Positions 1 to 9,010 of a stretch of 64,000 nucleotides of DNA are shown one piece after another. Numbering within the stretch: the stretch's first letter is position 1; every line of letters begins with the position of its first letter. The notes under the pieces were generated by a model that saw only the letters and a list, made by a program, of their open reading frames with translations, was not told the origin of the DNA and did no database searches. The stretch lies in assembly GCF_001422545.1 (NCBI RefSeq), contig NZ_LMLE01000001.1, positions 1,424,127 through 1,488,126 on the forward strand, read 5' to 3'. The translations under genes and the position numbers were made by a program. The stretch comes from Pedobacter sp. Leaf41. GTDB lineage: Bacteria > Bacteroidota > Bacteroidia > Sphingobacteriales > Sphingobacteriaceae.

Positions 1-220
1 CTTTTAGGCGAATTTGAACAGCAGTACACAAGGGATAGGACAATAAATAGGAAGAAAAAATTTAGCGTTCTCATGCTTATATCATTTTATAAACACCAAA
101 CTATAAATTTTCATTTTATCGAAATCGCTCAATTATTATTTGCAAGGAATTGTTTATTATTCGCTTATGCTTTATATATTGTATACAACCTAAATTGTTT
201 GGTTTGTAGCTTTCGAATGA
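1..220. other. AT-rich left edge, no recognised gene
   Basis: This stretch lies downstream of the minus-strand lipoprotein genes. A plus-strand frame is open from base 1 to a TAA at 232-234 (about 77 codons), so the end of a gene entering from the left is possible. Its translation is AT-driven (rich in Leu, Phe, Tyr, Asn) and resembles nothing I know. No convincing hairpin terminator was seen. Confidence 0.3.
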
Positions 221-889
221 TTAACCTGCCACAGTAAAGCCTTTGAAAATGATTCGTTTATTGTCGATAACTTCAAACATATAAATGTTGTTATGTTCTC
301 CCTCACTTACATTCTCTCCGTTTTCATCAACACCGGTGTTGCCAAAACTCATATTTAAATACAGGGCGTTTTGTTCTTCTACGTAAAAATCAGCTAACAT
401 TTGATAGGTATAATCTCCTTTGGTAAATACTGGTGATTCCGAATGCTGCTCGTTCAAAAGCTTGACGGTTTTTATTTTTGTTATGGTCTTCACAAAGTCG
501 GGATCAAAAATCAGGTTAAGGTAACGGTCTAAATCCTCTTCATAAAAGGAATCGGCTTTGCTTCCATATTTTAACTTTCGCTTTTTCCACTCCGCATCGC
601 TCAATTGAATTAAATACCACAAACTAGAATTCTCTGTAGCGACTACAGGAAATTTAAAATAGGTTTTAAGCTTGGACTTATCCTTTATTAAAACAGCAGA
701 CCTAAAATTTTTAAAATCATCAACCCAGGTTTTTACCGGGATGTATTTTGAAGTAATAGCTACCTTTATTTGAGTGGTATCGGCAACTTTTTCCTGCACC
801 ACATTTTGGGTATCCGCATCTTTCTTTTTGTCGCCACCATTACATGCAAATAATAGCGACGCTGCAAAAAGCATCAATATTTTCTTCAT
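221..889 (-). CDS. Putative lipoprotein, function unknown
   Basis: A 222-residue protein that starts with a lipoprotein signal (MKKILMLFAASLLFAC, lipobox Cys at residue 16), followed by a Lys/Asp-rich linker and a soluble domain. It should be anchored in the periplasm or outer membrane. I recognise no enzyme motif. Its ATG overlaps the TGA of the upstream gene by 4 bp (ATGA), so the two are translationally coupled. It is the last gene of a five-gene minus-strand unit running from about 3248 to 221. Being real is well supported by signal and spacing; function is unknown. Confidence 0.75.
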   Translation of the reverse strand: MKKILMLFAASLLFACNGGDKKKDADTQNVVQEKVADTTQIKVAITSKYIPVKTWVDDFKNFRSAVLIKDKSKLKTYFKFPVVATENSSLWYLIQLSDAEWKKRKLKYGSKADSFYEEDLDRYLNLIFDPDFVKTITKIKTVKLLNEQHSESPVFTKGDYTYQMLADFYVEEQNALYLNMSFGNTGVDENGENVSEGEHNNIYMFEVIDNKRIIFKGFTVAG

Positions 890-1596
890 TTTCGATTTTT
901 ATCTAAAATTTCTTTAATCTTACGATCCAAAACCTCCTCATCTCCGTCGAAATCATCCTCAAAACTTGCACCAATTTGGTAAACTTTGTTGGCTTTGGAA
1001 ATTTTATAAACACTATAGTTGTTTGTTCCAGAATAACCATAACCTAGAATTACATTATATTTCTTGTTAAATTCTGGATTAACAATATTCTCAAAATCTA
1101 GTACGCGATTAACCTTATAATTTTTGCTATCTACCAGATATAAAAAGTAATATGAGTTTGAACCTCTCGCACCCGTTTCTGAAAAGATAACAATATCATT
1201 TACATCATCTCCATTGAAATCCTTGTATTCTATAAAATCTTTTTGGGTTTTGATAAATACATTTTCACAATAGATTATTCTATCTGTTTGCCCCCTATCT
1301 ATACCAAAATAAATTCGGGCTGTTTTTCCTTTTTCCAGGTATTCTTCCCCACAATTTTGAACTGCAAAAACATAACTAGTGTCTGCAAACGGATGATAAT
1401 ATTCCCAAATACAATTTGGATCGCATTGATAAAAGACCTTACTATCACTCCTATTTCCCACGACGGGATTTTCGATTTTGATTTGCTTTTTCTGTTGCTT
1501 TTGAAACGTCTTCACTTCTTTACCTGAGTGTTTATTATTCACTGGTTTACAAGCAGCTATGCTAAACAAAAATATAAGAATAATTAAATTTCTCAT
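886..1596 (-). CDS. Putative lipoprotein with FG-GAP/VCBS-like Asp motif
   Basis: A 236-residue protein with a lipoprotein signal (MRNLIILIFLFSIAAC). The middle carries DFNGDDVNDIVIFSETG, an Asp/Asn-rich loop like the calcium-binding loops of FG-GAP or VCBS repeats; only one clear copy is visible. The rest is a beta-rich soluble domain with a Cys pair (FYQCDPNC) near residue 58. It lies 11 bp after the upstream DUF2931-like gene and overlaps the next gene by 4 bp. No enzymatic role can be assigned; a surface or periplasmic scaffold is possible. Confidence 0.7.
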   Translation of the reverse strand: MRNLIILIFLFSIAACKPVNNKHSGKEVKTFQKQQKKQIKIENPVVGNRSDSKVFYQCDPNCIWEYYHPFADTSYVFAVQNCGEEYLEKGKTARIYFGIDRGQTDRIIYCENVFIKTQKDFIEYKDFNGDDVNDIVIFSETGARGSNSYYFLYLVDSKNYKVNRVLDFENIVNPEFNKKYNVILGYGYSGTNNYSVYKISKANKVYQIGASFEDDFDGDEEVLDRKIKEILDKNRK

Positions 1597-1607
1597 TGCT
1601 TTTAAGG

Positions 1608-2354
1608 CTAGTCTATAAAACCATTTTTACGCTGATACTGCCAAAGCTCCTTATTATTTTCTAGGTAGCGAGAAGGCGAATCGATATAGTTCGCATCTTT
1701 GTCATAACCATTTTTAAGCAGCGTTTTCACACTATCTGATAATTTGCTGAAAGCTTCTTCGAAATACGCTTGTTTCGATATTTTTCCATCGAAGTAAAAA
1801 TCAGCAGCCTTTGGAATTTTTGGTTTTAAATTTACACGCAAAATTTCCTGCTCCAAATTTACTCCCCTTAACCATATCATTACATTGCCTTTATTTGCAA
1901 CTCCAACCATAAACGACAACCCTTTCCGCCGACCAGCATAATCAGATAATACTAAAAACTGGTTATTATGACGAGCTGAATCGAATATTTTTTCTATGCT
2001 ACGTTTTGGCAGTTGCAGGCTATCACTATAAAAGAGCTTATCCCTGAATGAAAAATAACTTATTTTAATACTACTTGGCAATCTTTGTGTCTTCGCATGT
2101 GTGCTGGCCGTGTAATCAATTAGCCAATTTGCTGAAAAACTAGACAAGTATTCAGAATCTATGTGCTCGAAATCATCATTTGGCGTGATCAAGTACAACT
2201 CGGAAATTGCTATCGGAAATGTATTCGGAGCAGTAACGGTTGCCGAATAATCATATCGTTCCCAGCTTTTATAGGTTAAAACTCGATAAATGATACCTGC
2301 AAGCAGTAAAATACCAAAGCCAATATATAATTTATTAATGCTATTTATCTTCAT
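1608..2354 (-). CDS. DUF2931-like membrane-anchored protein
   Basis: A 248-residue protein with one N-terminal membrane segment (about residues 10-25), then a soluble domain. The run WERYDYSATVTAPNTFPIAI resembles the start of DUF2931 proteins, which are common in Bacteroidota and of unknown function. Charged Lys/Arg residues precede the hydrophobic stretch and no lipobox follows, so it is probably an inner-membrane anchor facing the periplasm. It follows the upstream small membrane gene by 4 bp. Family assignment rests on recalled pattern only. Confidence 0.55.
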   Translation of the reverse strand: MKINSINKLYIGFGILLLAGIIYRVLTYKSWERYDYSATVTAPNTFPIAISELYLITPNDDFEHIDSEYLSSFSANWLIDYTASTHAKTQRLPSSIKISYFSFRDKLFYSDSLQLPKRSIEKIFDSARHNNQFLVLSDYAGRRKGLSFMVGVANKGNVMIWLRGVNLEQEILRVNLKPKIPKAADFYFDGKISKQAYFEEAFSKLSDSVKTLLKNGYDKDANYIDSPSRYLENNKELWQYQRKNGFID

Positions 2355-2358
2355 GCGA

Positions 2359-2661
2359 TTAATGGTTAAAGCCCTTGCTTAGTTGCCATGAATACCACAA
2401 TAATCCAAAAAATACAATAGCGATGATTAGCGCAATGCCAAATAGCCATTTACCAATTCTGTAACCTTTTCCATGATAGCTAAATGCGTAGCCACCTAAC
2501 AAAAACAAGATACCAATCCCCAAAACGCCTAAGCCCAGCTCTTTTCCTTCTTCGCCTTCACTGAAAGTAAAACCCATTAACAAGGAAAAATTTGCTAAAA
2601 TTAATACAATACTAAGATTACTATTTTTCGTTTTATTTAATTGGAGTTCATCCTGTCCCAT
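2359..2661 (-). CDS. Small two-helix membrane protein, unknown
   Basis: A 100-residue protein with a short polar N-terminus and two or three hydrophobic segments (roughly residues 17-32, 43-60 and 72-90), ending in a short polar tail. It sits 11 bp after the thioredoxin-fold lipoprotein gene and 4 bp before the DUF2931-like gene, so it belongs to the same transcription unit. Nothing in it suggests catalysis. The start ATG at 2661 is the only good one, since the first hydrophobic segment follows shortly after. Confidence 0.6.
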   Translation of the reverse strand: MGQDELQLNKTKNSNLSIVLILANFSLLMGFTFSEGEEGKELGLGVLGIGILFLLGGYAFSYHGKGYRIGKWLFGIALIIAIVFFGLLWYSWQLSKGFNH

Positions 2662-2672
2662 AAAAATGGAAA

Positions 2673-3248
2673 TTAAAGTTTCTTTGATTTAAACAAACTA
2701 TCGAGCAAAACATCAAAGGTGTCTGTGTTTCCGCCACAGCCGTTGTAGACTACTTTACCTTTCGGATCAATCAAAATTTTTGCCGGTGTACAATAAACGT
2801 TCTCTTTAATTGCCTCCTCTTTTCCTGGCCCCTGTGTATTGTCAATTTGTTTAAAACTGAATTTAGCTTCTACAATACTTTTCGTCATAGTTGCAGCATC
2901 ATCAGAAAACCCATTCACAATTCCAACCATAGGAAACTGATTGCCATATTTTTGGTGCAGTGTATTTAGTTCAGCTACCAGATCATAACTTTCTGATTTT
3001 TTGAGGTAGCTATTTTGATAAACAAACACAATCCAGTACTTACCATCATGCTCTGCAGAATTAAATGTGCTTCCATCAACCGTTTTTGCCGAAAATTTTT
3101 TCGGACTGCTGCCAAGCCGCAAATCGACATCAGCTTTGTTTGCCGCAATAATTTCCTTCATTTCATCGGCTTTGGTTTTTTTTTGTGATTCGCCATTGCA
3201 ACCAAGCAGGGCAAGAAGCATAAAATTTGCGAAGATAAATTTTTTCAT
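2673..3248 (-). CDS. Thioredoxin-fold lipoprotein lacking CXXC
   Basis: A 191-residue lipoprotein (MKKFIFANFMLLALLGC, lipobox Cys 17). The body reads like a TlpA/AhpC-type thioredoxin fold: a strand KYWIVFVYQNSYL where a redox motif would sit, and later VYCTPAKILIDPKGKVVYNG, containing the Thr-Pro turn that packs against the active site. The usual Cys-X-X-Cys is absent (YQNSYLKKS in its place), so it is unlikely to be an ordinary disulfide reductase. Two Cys remain near the C-terminus (YCTP and NGCGG). It is the first gene of the five-gene unit, preceded by 148 bp. Confidence 0.65.
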   Translation of the reverse strand: MKKFIFANFMLLALLGCNGESQKKTKADEMKEIIAANKADVDLRLGSSPKKFSAKTVDGSTFNSAEHDGKYWIVFVYQNSYLKKSESYDLVAELNTLHQKYGNQFPMVGIVNGFSDDAATMTKSIVEAKFSFKQIDNTQGPGKEEAIKENVYCTPAKILIDPKGKVVYNGCGGNTDTFDVLLDSLFKSKKL

Positions 3249-3396
3249 AAATATAAGTTTAGTTCAATCGTGTTTTCATGGCAAATTCGTCCAAGGCATC
3301 TCCAACCCATCTTTTAACTTTGGTTAATACCGTATTAGCGTCAAACTTTCAACTGCGTTCTTTTCTTGTCAGATCAGCAACTAATCATTTTTGTTT

Positions 3397-5157
3397 CTAA
3401 TTCTTACTCTTTTTAGGTGCTGGCGGCAATGGTGGCGCAGCCTCCATTACTTCCATTTTTTTCTCTTCGGGCATTCTATACAAATCAATTTTATACTGTA
3501 ATTTACCTTTACTATTGTATCTGTAGAACCAAATGCTTGTGCTTATTCCTCGGCTGTCAATCATATCGTATTTTATTTTTCGGTCTTGCTTATCGTAACT
3601 AGTGGTGTAGGTGTAATCATGTTTACCATCGCGAAAAACCTCCTCAGCTAAAACCTGCCTTTTGGCATTGTATTTAAACATACTTTTCGAAATCAACTTT
3701 CCACCATACCACTTGGCTGTTTCTTTTACATTGCCAGAACTATCGTAGGTAAATCGTTCCTCATATTTTGTTTCTCCAACTGTACTGGTGGTACTTACCA
3801 ATTGTTTTTTGGCATTGTATATTTTTTTTACCGAAGGGGCTGCTTCATTCATATCCAAATTAAATGGTTTATCAACACCATGATATCTCGTGATTCTTTT
3901 CACCTTATTATTGTGATCATAATAATAAGTATCTTCCCATCCTAGTATGGGCTGGTCGGAACCTTCACAATTGAAACCGGTTTCTTTAAACAGTTTGCCG
4001 GTGTTGGTGTACTGATATTTTGTAACACGCCCTAAATACAGCTGCTTTGTAACCAACTTCTCAAATTCGTTGATTTCTGAATCAGTTAATCGCTGAGTCA
4101 AAATGGCTGCTTTTGGCTCTAGCGGTTCGCCAATAGTGATTTGATTTCCATATTGATCAACAAATAATTTCTGTTTGGTTTTTAAGTTTACAAACCCAAT
4201 AAAACCCTCCGACAAATACAGCTCGACAAATTTCTCATAACCATCAGGAATGGTGATTATTTTTTTGGTATTGATGAAATAATAGCTACTCTTGGGGATC
4301 AAATCGATAAGGTAGCGATCGCCACTATTTTGATAAGATGAAATTTCGGCAACTTCCTGGCCAAGACCATTAATAAGAAATAATTTTCTAGCCTCTGAAT
4401 TTTTACTTCCAGTATCTTTCACAGCTCCCAAATAATATTCATAGGGATGGGTCTTATAAAAAGACTCCAAATCGTAATCATAGTTTTTTGATATTTTATC
4501 GCCCTTTTTGTTCACCAGATAAGCCACGTTATCGTTTACAATAATTTTTGCATTGGGCTCGATATAGTCTACGCTAACTGGTAGATTATAAAAACCATCT
4601 AAGCCTAATTGGTTATAAATACTTTTTGCCGCTTCAATCGAAGTGCCATTACGACTGGCATCATAGTCGTTCAAAACATTGCTTGTGTTATCGTAAATTA
4701 TCTGCGATAAAAGTGCAGTCTTCGTATTAAAAACCCCAAATTTATTTCCCATTTGCACAATCACTAAACTATCGGGCATCGGAACTAAATAGTTGCCTAT
4801 CAAATCATATTTAAAATCGAGAATAACTTTTCCCTTCTCATCTATTAAACCAAATAACTCGTTTCCCAAATTACTACGTTTTCCTATGGCAAGGTATTTA
4901 CCGTAGGAGGCCATTGAATAGCTATTACTATTTTTTGAAGGAAAAATTACTGTTCCTGTTTTTCGAGATGCAATACCATAACCAGAACTACTTTCGGCTT
5001 TGTATTTGATAAAATTGCTGTCCAATTTACCAACATAAGCAAATTGTGCCAGTTTGTTGAGGAGTGCTCTGTTATTTTCCAAGATATTAACCTGTGCTTG
5101 AACACTCTGTATGCCAAAAATCAATAGAATGAAAATTTTGATGACGCGTTTGAACAT
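3397..5157 (-). CDS. Secreted protein with WG-like and YD-like repeats
   Basis: A 586-residue protein with a signal peptide (IFILLIFGIQSVQAQ, cleavage near residue 21). The N-terminal half contains WG-repeat-like units such as LFGLIDEKGKVILDFKYD and KFGVFNTKT. The C-terminal half (about residues 390-560) contains imperfect Tyr-Asp repeats (YYYDHNNKVKRIT, FTYDSSGNVKETAKW, FKYNAKRQVLAEEV, YRYNSKGKLQYKI) like those of RHS/toxB-type cell-surface proteins, and ends in a Pro/Ala/Lys tail. It has no Trp-Gly-rich catalytic domain. An extracytoplasmic binding or structural role is inferred. Confidence 0.6.
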   Translation of the reverse strand: MFKRVIKIFILLIFGIQSVQAQVNILENNRALLNKLAQFAYVGKLDSNFIKYKAESSSGYGIASRKTGTVIFPSKNSNSYSMASYGKYLAIGKRSNLGNELFGLIDEKGKVILDFKYDLIGNYLVPMPDSLVIVQMGNKFGVFNTKTALLSQIIYDNTSNVLNDYDASRNGTSIEAAKSIYNQLGLDGFYNLPVSVDYIEPNAKIIVNDNVAYLVNKKGDKISKNYDYDLESFYKTHPYEYYLGAVKDTGSKNSEARKLFLINGLGQEVAEISSYQNSGDRYLIDLIPKSSYYFINTKKIITIPDGYEKFVELYLSEGFIGFVNLKTKQKLFVDQYGNQITIGEPLEPKAAILTQRLTDSEINEFEKLVTKQLYLGRVTKYQYTNTGKLFKETGFNCEGSDQPILGWEDTYYYDHNNKVKRITRYHGVDKPFNLDMNEAAPSVKKIYNAKKQLVSTTSTVGETKYEERFTYDSSGNVKETAKWYGGKLISKSMFKYNAKRQVLAEEVFRDGKHDYTYTTSYDKQDRKIKYDMIDSRGISTSIWFYRYNSKGKLQYKIDLYRMPEEKKMEVMEAAPPLPPAPKKSKN

Positions 5158-5216
5158 ATTTTATTAATTAGTGATATTGAAAACTGATGTATTCAGAAAG
5201 ATCCATCAGATACTTT

Positions 5217-5645
5217 TTAACAATCATAATTTTCATAGTGCGTTCGTTCTAAACCCTCTTCCAGTTCTTCCTTCAACTTCGGCGATAATGCTTGTTTCTC
5301 CAGTACAACTTTTAATTGTGTTTTGCCATCAGGACTAACCCAAATCCCTTCCAAACCACCAGGAGTTTTTTTCAAGATTAACATTCCTGTAAATCGATAC
5401 TCTGTCATCCCGAAGCGGCCTTTTTCATCACTTTGAATCAGTAATTCGATCCAGTTTTTGCCATTGCCGTATTGATAAATGCCAGAATATAGCGGGGTTG
5501 CTCCACAATCATTTCCCTCCTCTTTCAAATACAATCTAACCGATCGGTTATTAACTTTCCCGGTATAAAAGGTTGTTTTCACTTCCTGGGCGAAGCCAAT
5601 AGTGAAAAATAAAAAACAACAGGTACAGGAGATTAAAAATTTCAT
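5217..5645 (-). CDS. Small secreted beta-rich protein, unknown
   Basis: A 142-residue protein with a signal peptide (MKFLISCTCCFLFFTIGFAQ). The mature part begins EVKTTFYTGKVNNRSVRLYL and looks like one small beta barrel or sandwich, ending with Cys-rich bits (GNDCGATP early and a terminal NYDC). No family is recognised. It starts 4 bp after the upstream three-helix membrane gene and is followed 59 bp later by the WG/YD-repeat gene, so the three are probably co-transcribed. Confidence 0.6.
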   Translation of the reverse strand: MKFLISCTCCFLFFTIGFAQEVKTTFYTGKVNNRSVRLYLKEEGNDCGATPLYSGIYQYGNGKNWIELLIQSDEKGRFGMTEYRFTGMLILKKTPGGLEGIWVSPDGKTQLKVVLEKQALSPKLKEELEEGLERTHYENYDC

Positions 5646-5649
5646 GTTC

Positions 5650-5955
5650 TTAGGATGCTATAAATTGGTGTTCAATATAAAAAATCAGAAAAAGCAGTAC
5701 TCCAAGTAAAGCTGCTGCATAAATATTTTGCATTCCGTTACTAATTCTCTTTTTGGCAAAAAAATATAGGGCTTGAGCAATCAAAAAAGCTTCTAAAATT
5801 AAAAAAGCAACAAAAGGTATAAACTTTTGCAACTTAAGTGACATGCCACTATTCCCACTCTCGCCTTTGTCAAATAAAGAGACGAAGAAGAAAGCCAGGA
5901 GGACTAAGCCAGCCAGCACTATAAAAATAAATCGCTTACCAAAAACATTTTTCAT
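5650..5955 (-). CDS. Small three-helix membrane protein, unknown
   Basis: A 101-residue protein with three clear hydrophobic segments (about residues 9-28, 45-67 and 78-95) and a positively charged N-terminus (MKNVFGKR). It has no recognisable domain. It is the first gene of the 5955-to-3397 minus-strand unit and is divergent from the CDGSH gene, so the roughly 220-bp interval upstream should hold both promoters. Confidence 0.6.
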   Translation of the reverse strand: MKNVFGKRFIFIVLAGLVLLAFFFVSLFDKGESGNSGMSLKLQKFIPFVAFLILEAFLIAQALYFFAKKRISNGMQNIYAAALLGVLLFLIFYIEHQFIAS

Positions 5956-6149
5956 GTATCGAATTAGAGGTATTTAAAAGAGAATTGGTTTAATTATACA
6001 ATTAAAGAACACATTTTTTTTTTGCGATGAATATCCGCTAGCAGATTTTAATTATTCGCCATCCTTCAATTGGTATTTGTAAAACATCAATGCCTACGCG
6101 GAACAATTCTAAACTGTAAACTAATATGGTAAATCAATTCTGTTTAAGT

Positions 6150-6157
6150 TAATTTTG
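6150..6157 (+). promoter_or_regulatory. Candidate -7 box upstream of the CDGSH gene
   Basis: TAATTTTG matches the Bacteroidota -7 consensus TAnnTTTG and lies 21 bp before the ATG at 6179. No convincing TTTG -33 box is seen about 20 bp upstream, so this is a half-supported promoter. It falls inside the divergent 5956-6178 interval, which otherwise shows only AT-rich sequence. Confidence 0.35.
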
Positions 6158-6178
6158 CAGCATACTAACAAAACATTT

Positions 6179-6403
6179 ATGTCAAAAACAAAACTAACGA
6201 TCAATAATAACGGATCAGTGAAAATTGAAGGTGATTTTGAAATTGTAGATAGAAACGGTAATGCTTATGGTTTGCAAGGCAGAGAAATTGTTTCTATTTG
6301 CCGTTGCGGATTATCAAAAAACAAACCTTTTTGCGATGGCGCACATAACGGGCATTTTGAACATGAAGCTATAGCATTCGATCTTCCTCCAAAAAAGGTA
6401 TAA
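6179..6403 (+). CDS. CDGSH-type [2Fe-2S] protein
   Basis: A 74-residue protein carrying the CDGSH zinc-finger-like motif CRCGLSKNKPFCDGAH: three Cys and one His that ligate a [2Fe-2S] cluster in the mitoNEET family. Proteins of this size contain little else; they act in electron transfer or cluster handling in the cytoplasm. A TTG at 6155 would add eight residues, but ATG 6179 (MSKTKLTI) is preferred because it is a standard start just after the probable -7 box. It is a single-gene unit with a hairpin terminator downstream. Confidence 0.88.
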   Translation: MSKTKLTINNNGSVKIEGDFEIVDRNGNAYGLQGREIVSICRCGLSKNKPFCDGAHNGHFEHEAIAFDLPPKKV

Positions 6404-6422
6404 TTTTAAAAAATAATACTAA

Positions 6423-6448
6423 AAAGCCTTGCAGCGATGCAGGGCTTT
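6423..6448 (+). terminator. Hairpin terminator after the CDGSH gene
   Basis: An 11-bp stem (AAAGCCTTGCA / TGCAGGGCTTT, one G-T pair) closes a GCGA tetraloop, 19 bp after the stop codon. The T-run is short (three T), so termination may be partial. The following 6449-6614 interval is AT-rich and should contain the araB promoter; no clear consensus box was found there. Confidence 0.6.
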
Positions 6449-6614
6449 CGTATGTAAAAACAATATTATAATTAAATTAACCTATTCTGCATATTTAAAC
6501 CCAAAAGTGCTTAAACGCCTGCAAACAAGCCTGCTTCGTAATTGTGGATTAAAAAAATGTTTAAAATTTTTTAGTTTAGATAAATAAACGTTAATTTGAC
6601 GATTATTTATTGTT

Positions 6615-8315
6615 ATGAGCACAGCAAACTATGTAATTGGCGTTGATTACGGGACGGATTCTGTTCGGTCCGTTTTAGTAGATACTGCTAACGGAAAAGA
6701 AATTTCTGCATCCGTTTTTCTATACCCACGGTGGCAAAAGGGTTTATATTGTAAGCCATCCATCAATCAATTCAGGCAACATCCTTTAGATTATGTTGAG
6801 GGTTTAAACCACACCATTAAAGATTGTTTGGCGAAAGCCGGTGGAGCGGATATTGCCCATTTGGTTAAAGGCATTTCCATTGATACCACCGGATCCAGTC
6901 CGGTTGCTGTCGATGCATCAGGCACTCCCCTTGCATTAAAGCCAGGTTTCGAGGAAAATCCAAATGCTATGTTTGTACTTTGGAAAGACCATACAGCAGT
7001 TAAAGAGGCTGCTGAAATTAATGAACATGCTACAAAATTTCCTGTAAACTATTTGAAATACGTTGGCGGCATCTATTCTTCAGAATGGTTTTGGTCTAAA
7101 CTACTTCGCATTTTAAGAATTGATTCGTCTATCGAAAAAAATGCAGAATCGTGGGTGGAACATTGCGACTGGATTCCTTTTTTACTGACAGGAGGAACTG
7201 ACGTGGCAACGATGAAACGCAGTCGTTGCGCTGCCGGACATAAAGCTTTATGGGCAGAAGAGTTCGACGGCTTACCGCCGGAAAGCTTCTTCAGCAGTTT
7301 AGACCCACTTTTGGCTGGCTTTAGAGAAAAGCTTTTTGTTGATACCTATACTTCTGATGTTTCAGCTGGAACATTAAGCGAGGAATGGGCCAATAAATTA
7401 GGCTTAAATACTGATGTAGTCATAGGCGTTGGCGCATTCGATGCCCACATGGGCGCTGTTGGTGGACAGATTGAACCTTATTATTTAAGCAAAGTAATGG
7501 GAACCAGCACTTGCGATATTTTGGTTGCCCCAAATCAAGATTTACATGGTAAACTGATTAATGGTATTTGTGGCCAGGTAAATGGCTCTGTAATTCCAGG
7601 CATGGCGGGTTTGGAAGCCGGTCAATCGGCTTTTGGCGATGTTTACGCATGGTTTAAAAACTTAATCAGCTGGCCGTTAAATCATCTTTTAACAGCATCT
7701 GAACTTATTGATGAAGCGACAGCAATTGCGTTGAAAGAAGAATTAGAAAGCAAAATAATTGCTAATTTGAGTAAACAAGCTGATGCACTTGAAGATGACG
7801 ACTATGCTGAGTTAGCAATAGATTGGTTGAACGGCAGAAGAACTCCAGATGCCAATCAGGAACTTAAAGGTGCCATTACTGGTTTAGGTTTGGGTACCGA
7901 TGCGCCTCGTTTCTTCCGTGCTTTAGCTGCTGCAACATGTTTCGGAGCTAAGGCAATTGTAGATCGTTTTAAAGAACAGGGCGTTCCGGTTAAAGGGATT
8001 ATCGGCATTGGCGGAGTGGCTAAAAAATCATCGTACATTATGCAAATGATGGCCGATGTTTTGGAAATGCCAATCAGAATCCATCGTTTCGAACATACCT
8101 GCGCTTTGGGTGCAGCGATGTTTGCAGCTGTTGCCGCTGGCATCTACCCAACCATTGAAGATGCTATGGCTGCTATGGGAACAGGTTTTGAAAAAGAGTA
8201 CAAGCCAAATGTAAAGAAACAGAAAATGTACCGCATGCATTACCAGCAGTATCTTGGCTTAGGCCGGTACCTGGAGCGTTACAATAAAAAAGATGTAAAA
8301 CCGTACTTATCATGA
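6615..8315 (+). CDS. araB: Ribulokinase
   Basis: A 566-residue FGGY-family sugar kinase that phosphorylates L-ribulose to L-ribulose 5-phosphate with ATP in the cytoplasm. The N-terminal phosphate loop is VIGVDYGTDSVRSVLVD (residues 7-23), and the C-terminal ATPase half shows GIIGIGGVAKKSSYIMQMM and the adenosine-site region CALGAAMFAAVAAG. Length matches the long AraB type rather than xylulokinase (about 500). The next gene, araD, overlaps by 4 bp (ATGA), which fits translational coupling. Identity is supported by the neighbouring araD and araA. Confidence 0.95.
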   Translation: MSTANYVIGVDYGTDSVRSVLVDTANGKEISASVFLYPRWQKGLYCKPSINQFRQHPLDYVEGLNHTIKDCLAKAGGADIAHLVKGISIDTTGSSPVAVDASGTPLALKPGFEENPNAMFVLWKDHTAVKEAAEINEHATKFPVNYLKYVGGIYSSEWFWSKLLRILRIDSSIEKNAESWVEHCDWIPFLLTGGTDVATMKRSRCAAGHKALWAEEFDGLPPESFFSSLDPLLAGFREKLFVDTYTSDVSAGTLSEEWANKLGLNTDVVIGVGAFDAHMGAVGGQIEPYYLSKVMGTSTCDILVAPNQDLHGKLINGICGQVNGSVIPGMAGLEAGQSAFGDVYAWFKNLISWPLNHLLTASELIDEATAIALKEELESKIIANLSKQADALEDDDYAELAIDWLNGRRTPDANQELKGAITGLGLGTDAPRFFRALAAATCFGAKAIVDRFKEQGVPVKGIIGIGGVAKKSSYIMQMMADVLEMPIRIHRFEHTCALGAAMFAAVAAGIYPTIEDAMAAMGTGFEKEYKPNVKKQKMYRMHYQQYLGLGRYLERYNKKDVKPYLS

Positions 8316-9010
8316 GCAACTATCAAGATATAAAGGAACAGGCTTATTTAGCCAACATGCAGTTGCCTAAACTGGGTTTGGTGTTGTTCACTTTCGGAAA
8401 TGTGAGTGCCGCTGATCGTGCTAAGGGTGTATTTGCCATTAAGCCGAGCGGTGTGCCTTACGAGGATTTATCAGCAGAAAAAATGGTGATTGTAGATTTT
8501 GATGGGAATACCGTTGAAGGAAGTTTACGTCCATCATCTGACACCAAAACCCATGCGGTTTTGTATAAACATTGGGAAAATGTAGGTGGAATTGTTCACA
8601 CACATTCTAATTATGGAACAGCCTGGGCACAAGCGCAACAGGCTATTCCAATTTATGGAACTACCCATGCCGACCATTTAACGGTTGATATTCCTTGTGC
8701 ACCACCAATGGACGATGCAATGATTAAGGGCAACTATGAATATGAAACAGGCTTTCAGATTATGAATCATTTCGAAAGTTTGGGTTTGAGTTATCAAGAA
8801 GTAGAGATGATTTTAGTGGGTAACCACGCTCCTTTTACCTGGGGAAAAACTGCCGAGAAAGCAGTTTACAACAGCGCTGTTTTAGAAGCCGTTGCACACA
8901 TGGCTTTATTAACCCAGCAAATCAATCCTCAGGCGCCGAAGTTAAAAGATTCGTTGATTCAAAAGCATTATGAACGCAAACACGGTGCTGGCGCCTATTA
9001 CGGACAATAA
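8312..9010 (+). CDS. araD: L-ribulose-5-phosphate 4-epimerase
   Basis: A 232-residue class II aldolase/epimerase-family protein converting L-ribulose 5-phosphate to D-xylulose 5-phosphate, the entry to the pentose phosphate pathway. Zinc-binding histidines are visible in GIVHTHSNYGTAWAQ and TTHADHL, with a third His in VGNHAPFTWG. Length is standard for AraD. It overlaps araB by 4 bp. The downstream partner araA follows only after a 384-bp structured gap, so araA may have its own control. Confidence 0.95.
   Translation: MSNYQDIKEQAYLANMQLPKLGLVLFTFGNVSAADRAKGVFAIKPSGVPYEDLSAEKMVIVDFDGNTVEGSLRPSSDTKTHAVLYKHWENVGGIVHTHSNYGTAWAQAQQAIPIYGTTHADHLTVDIPCAPPMDDAMIKGNYEYETGFQIMNHFESLGLSYQEVEMILVGNHAPFTWGKTAEKAVYNSAVLEAVAHMALLTQQINPQAPKLKDSLIQKHYERKHGAGAYYGQ

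Noticed and set aside
1-234. Open plus-strand frame from the left edge
   Set aside because: About 77 codons, AT-biased, unrecognised and ending inside the lipoprotein gene's 3' end. It may be the tail of a gene outside the window, but the sequence alone does not show it.
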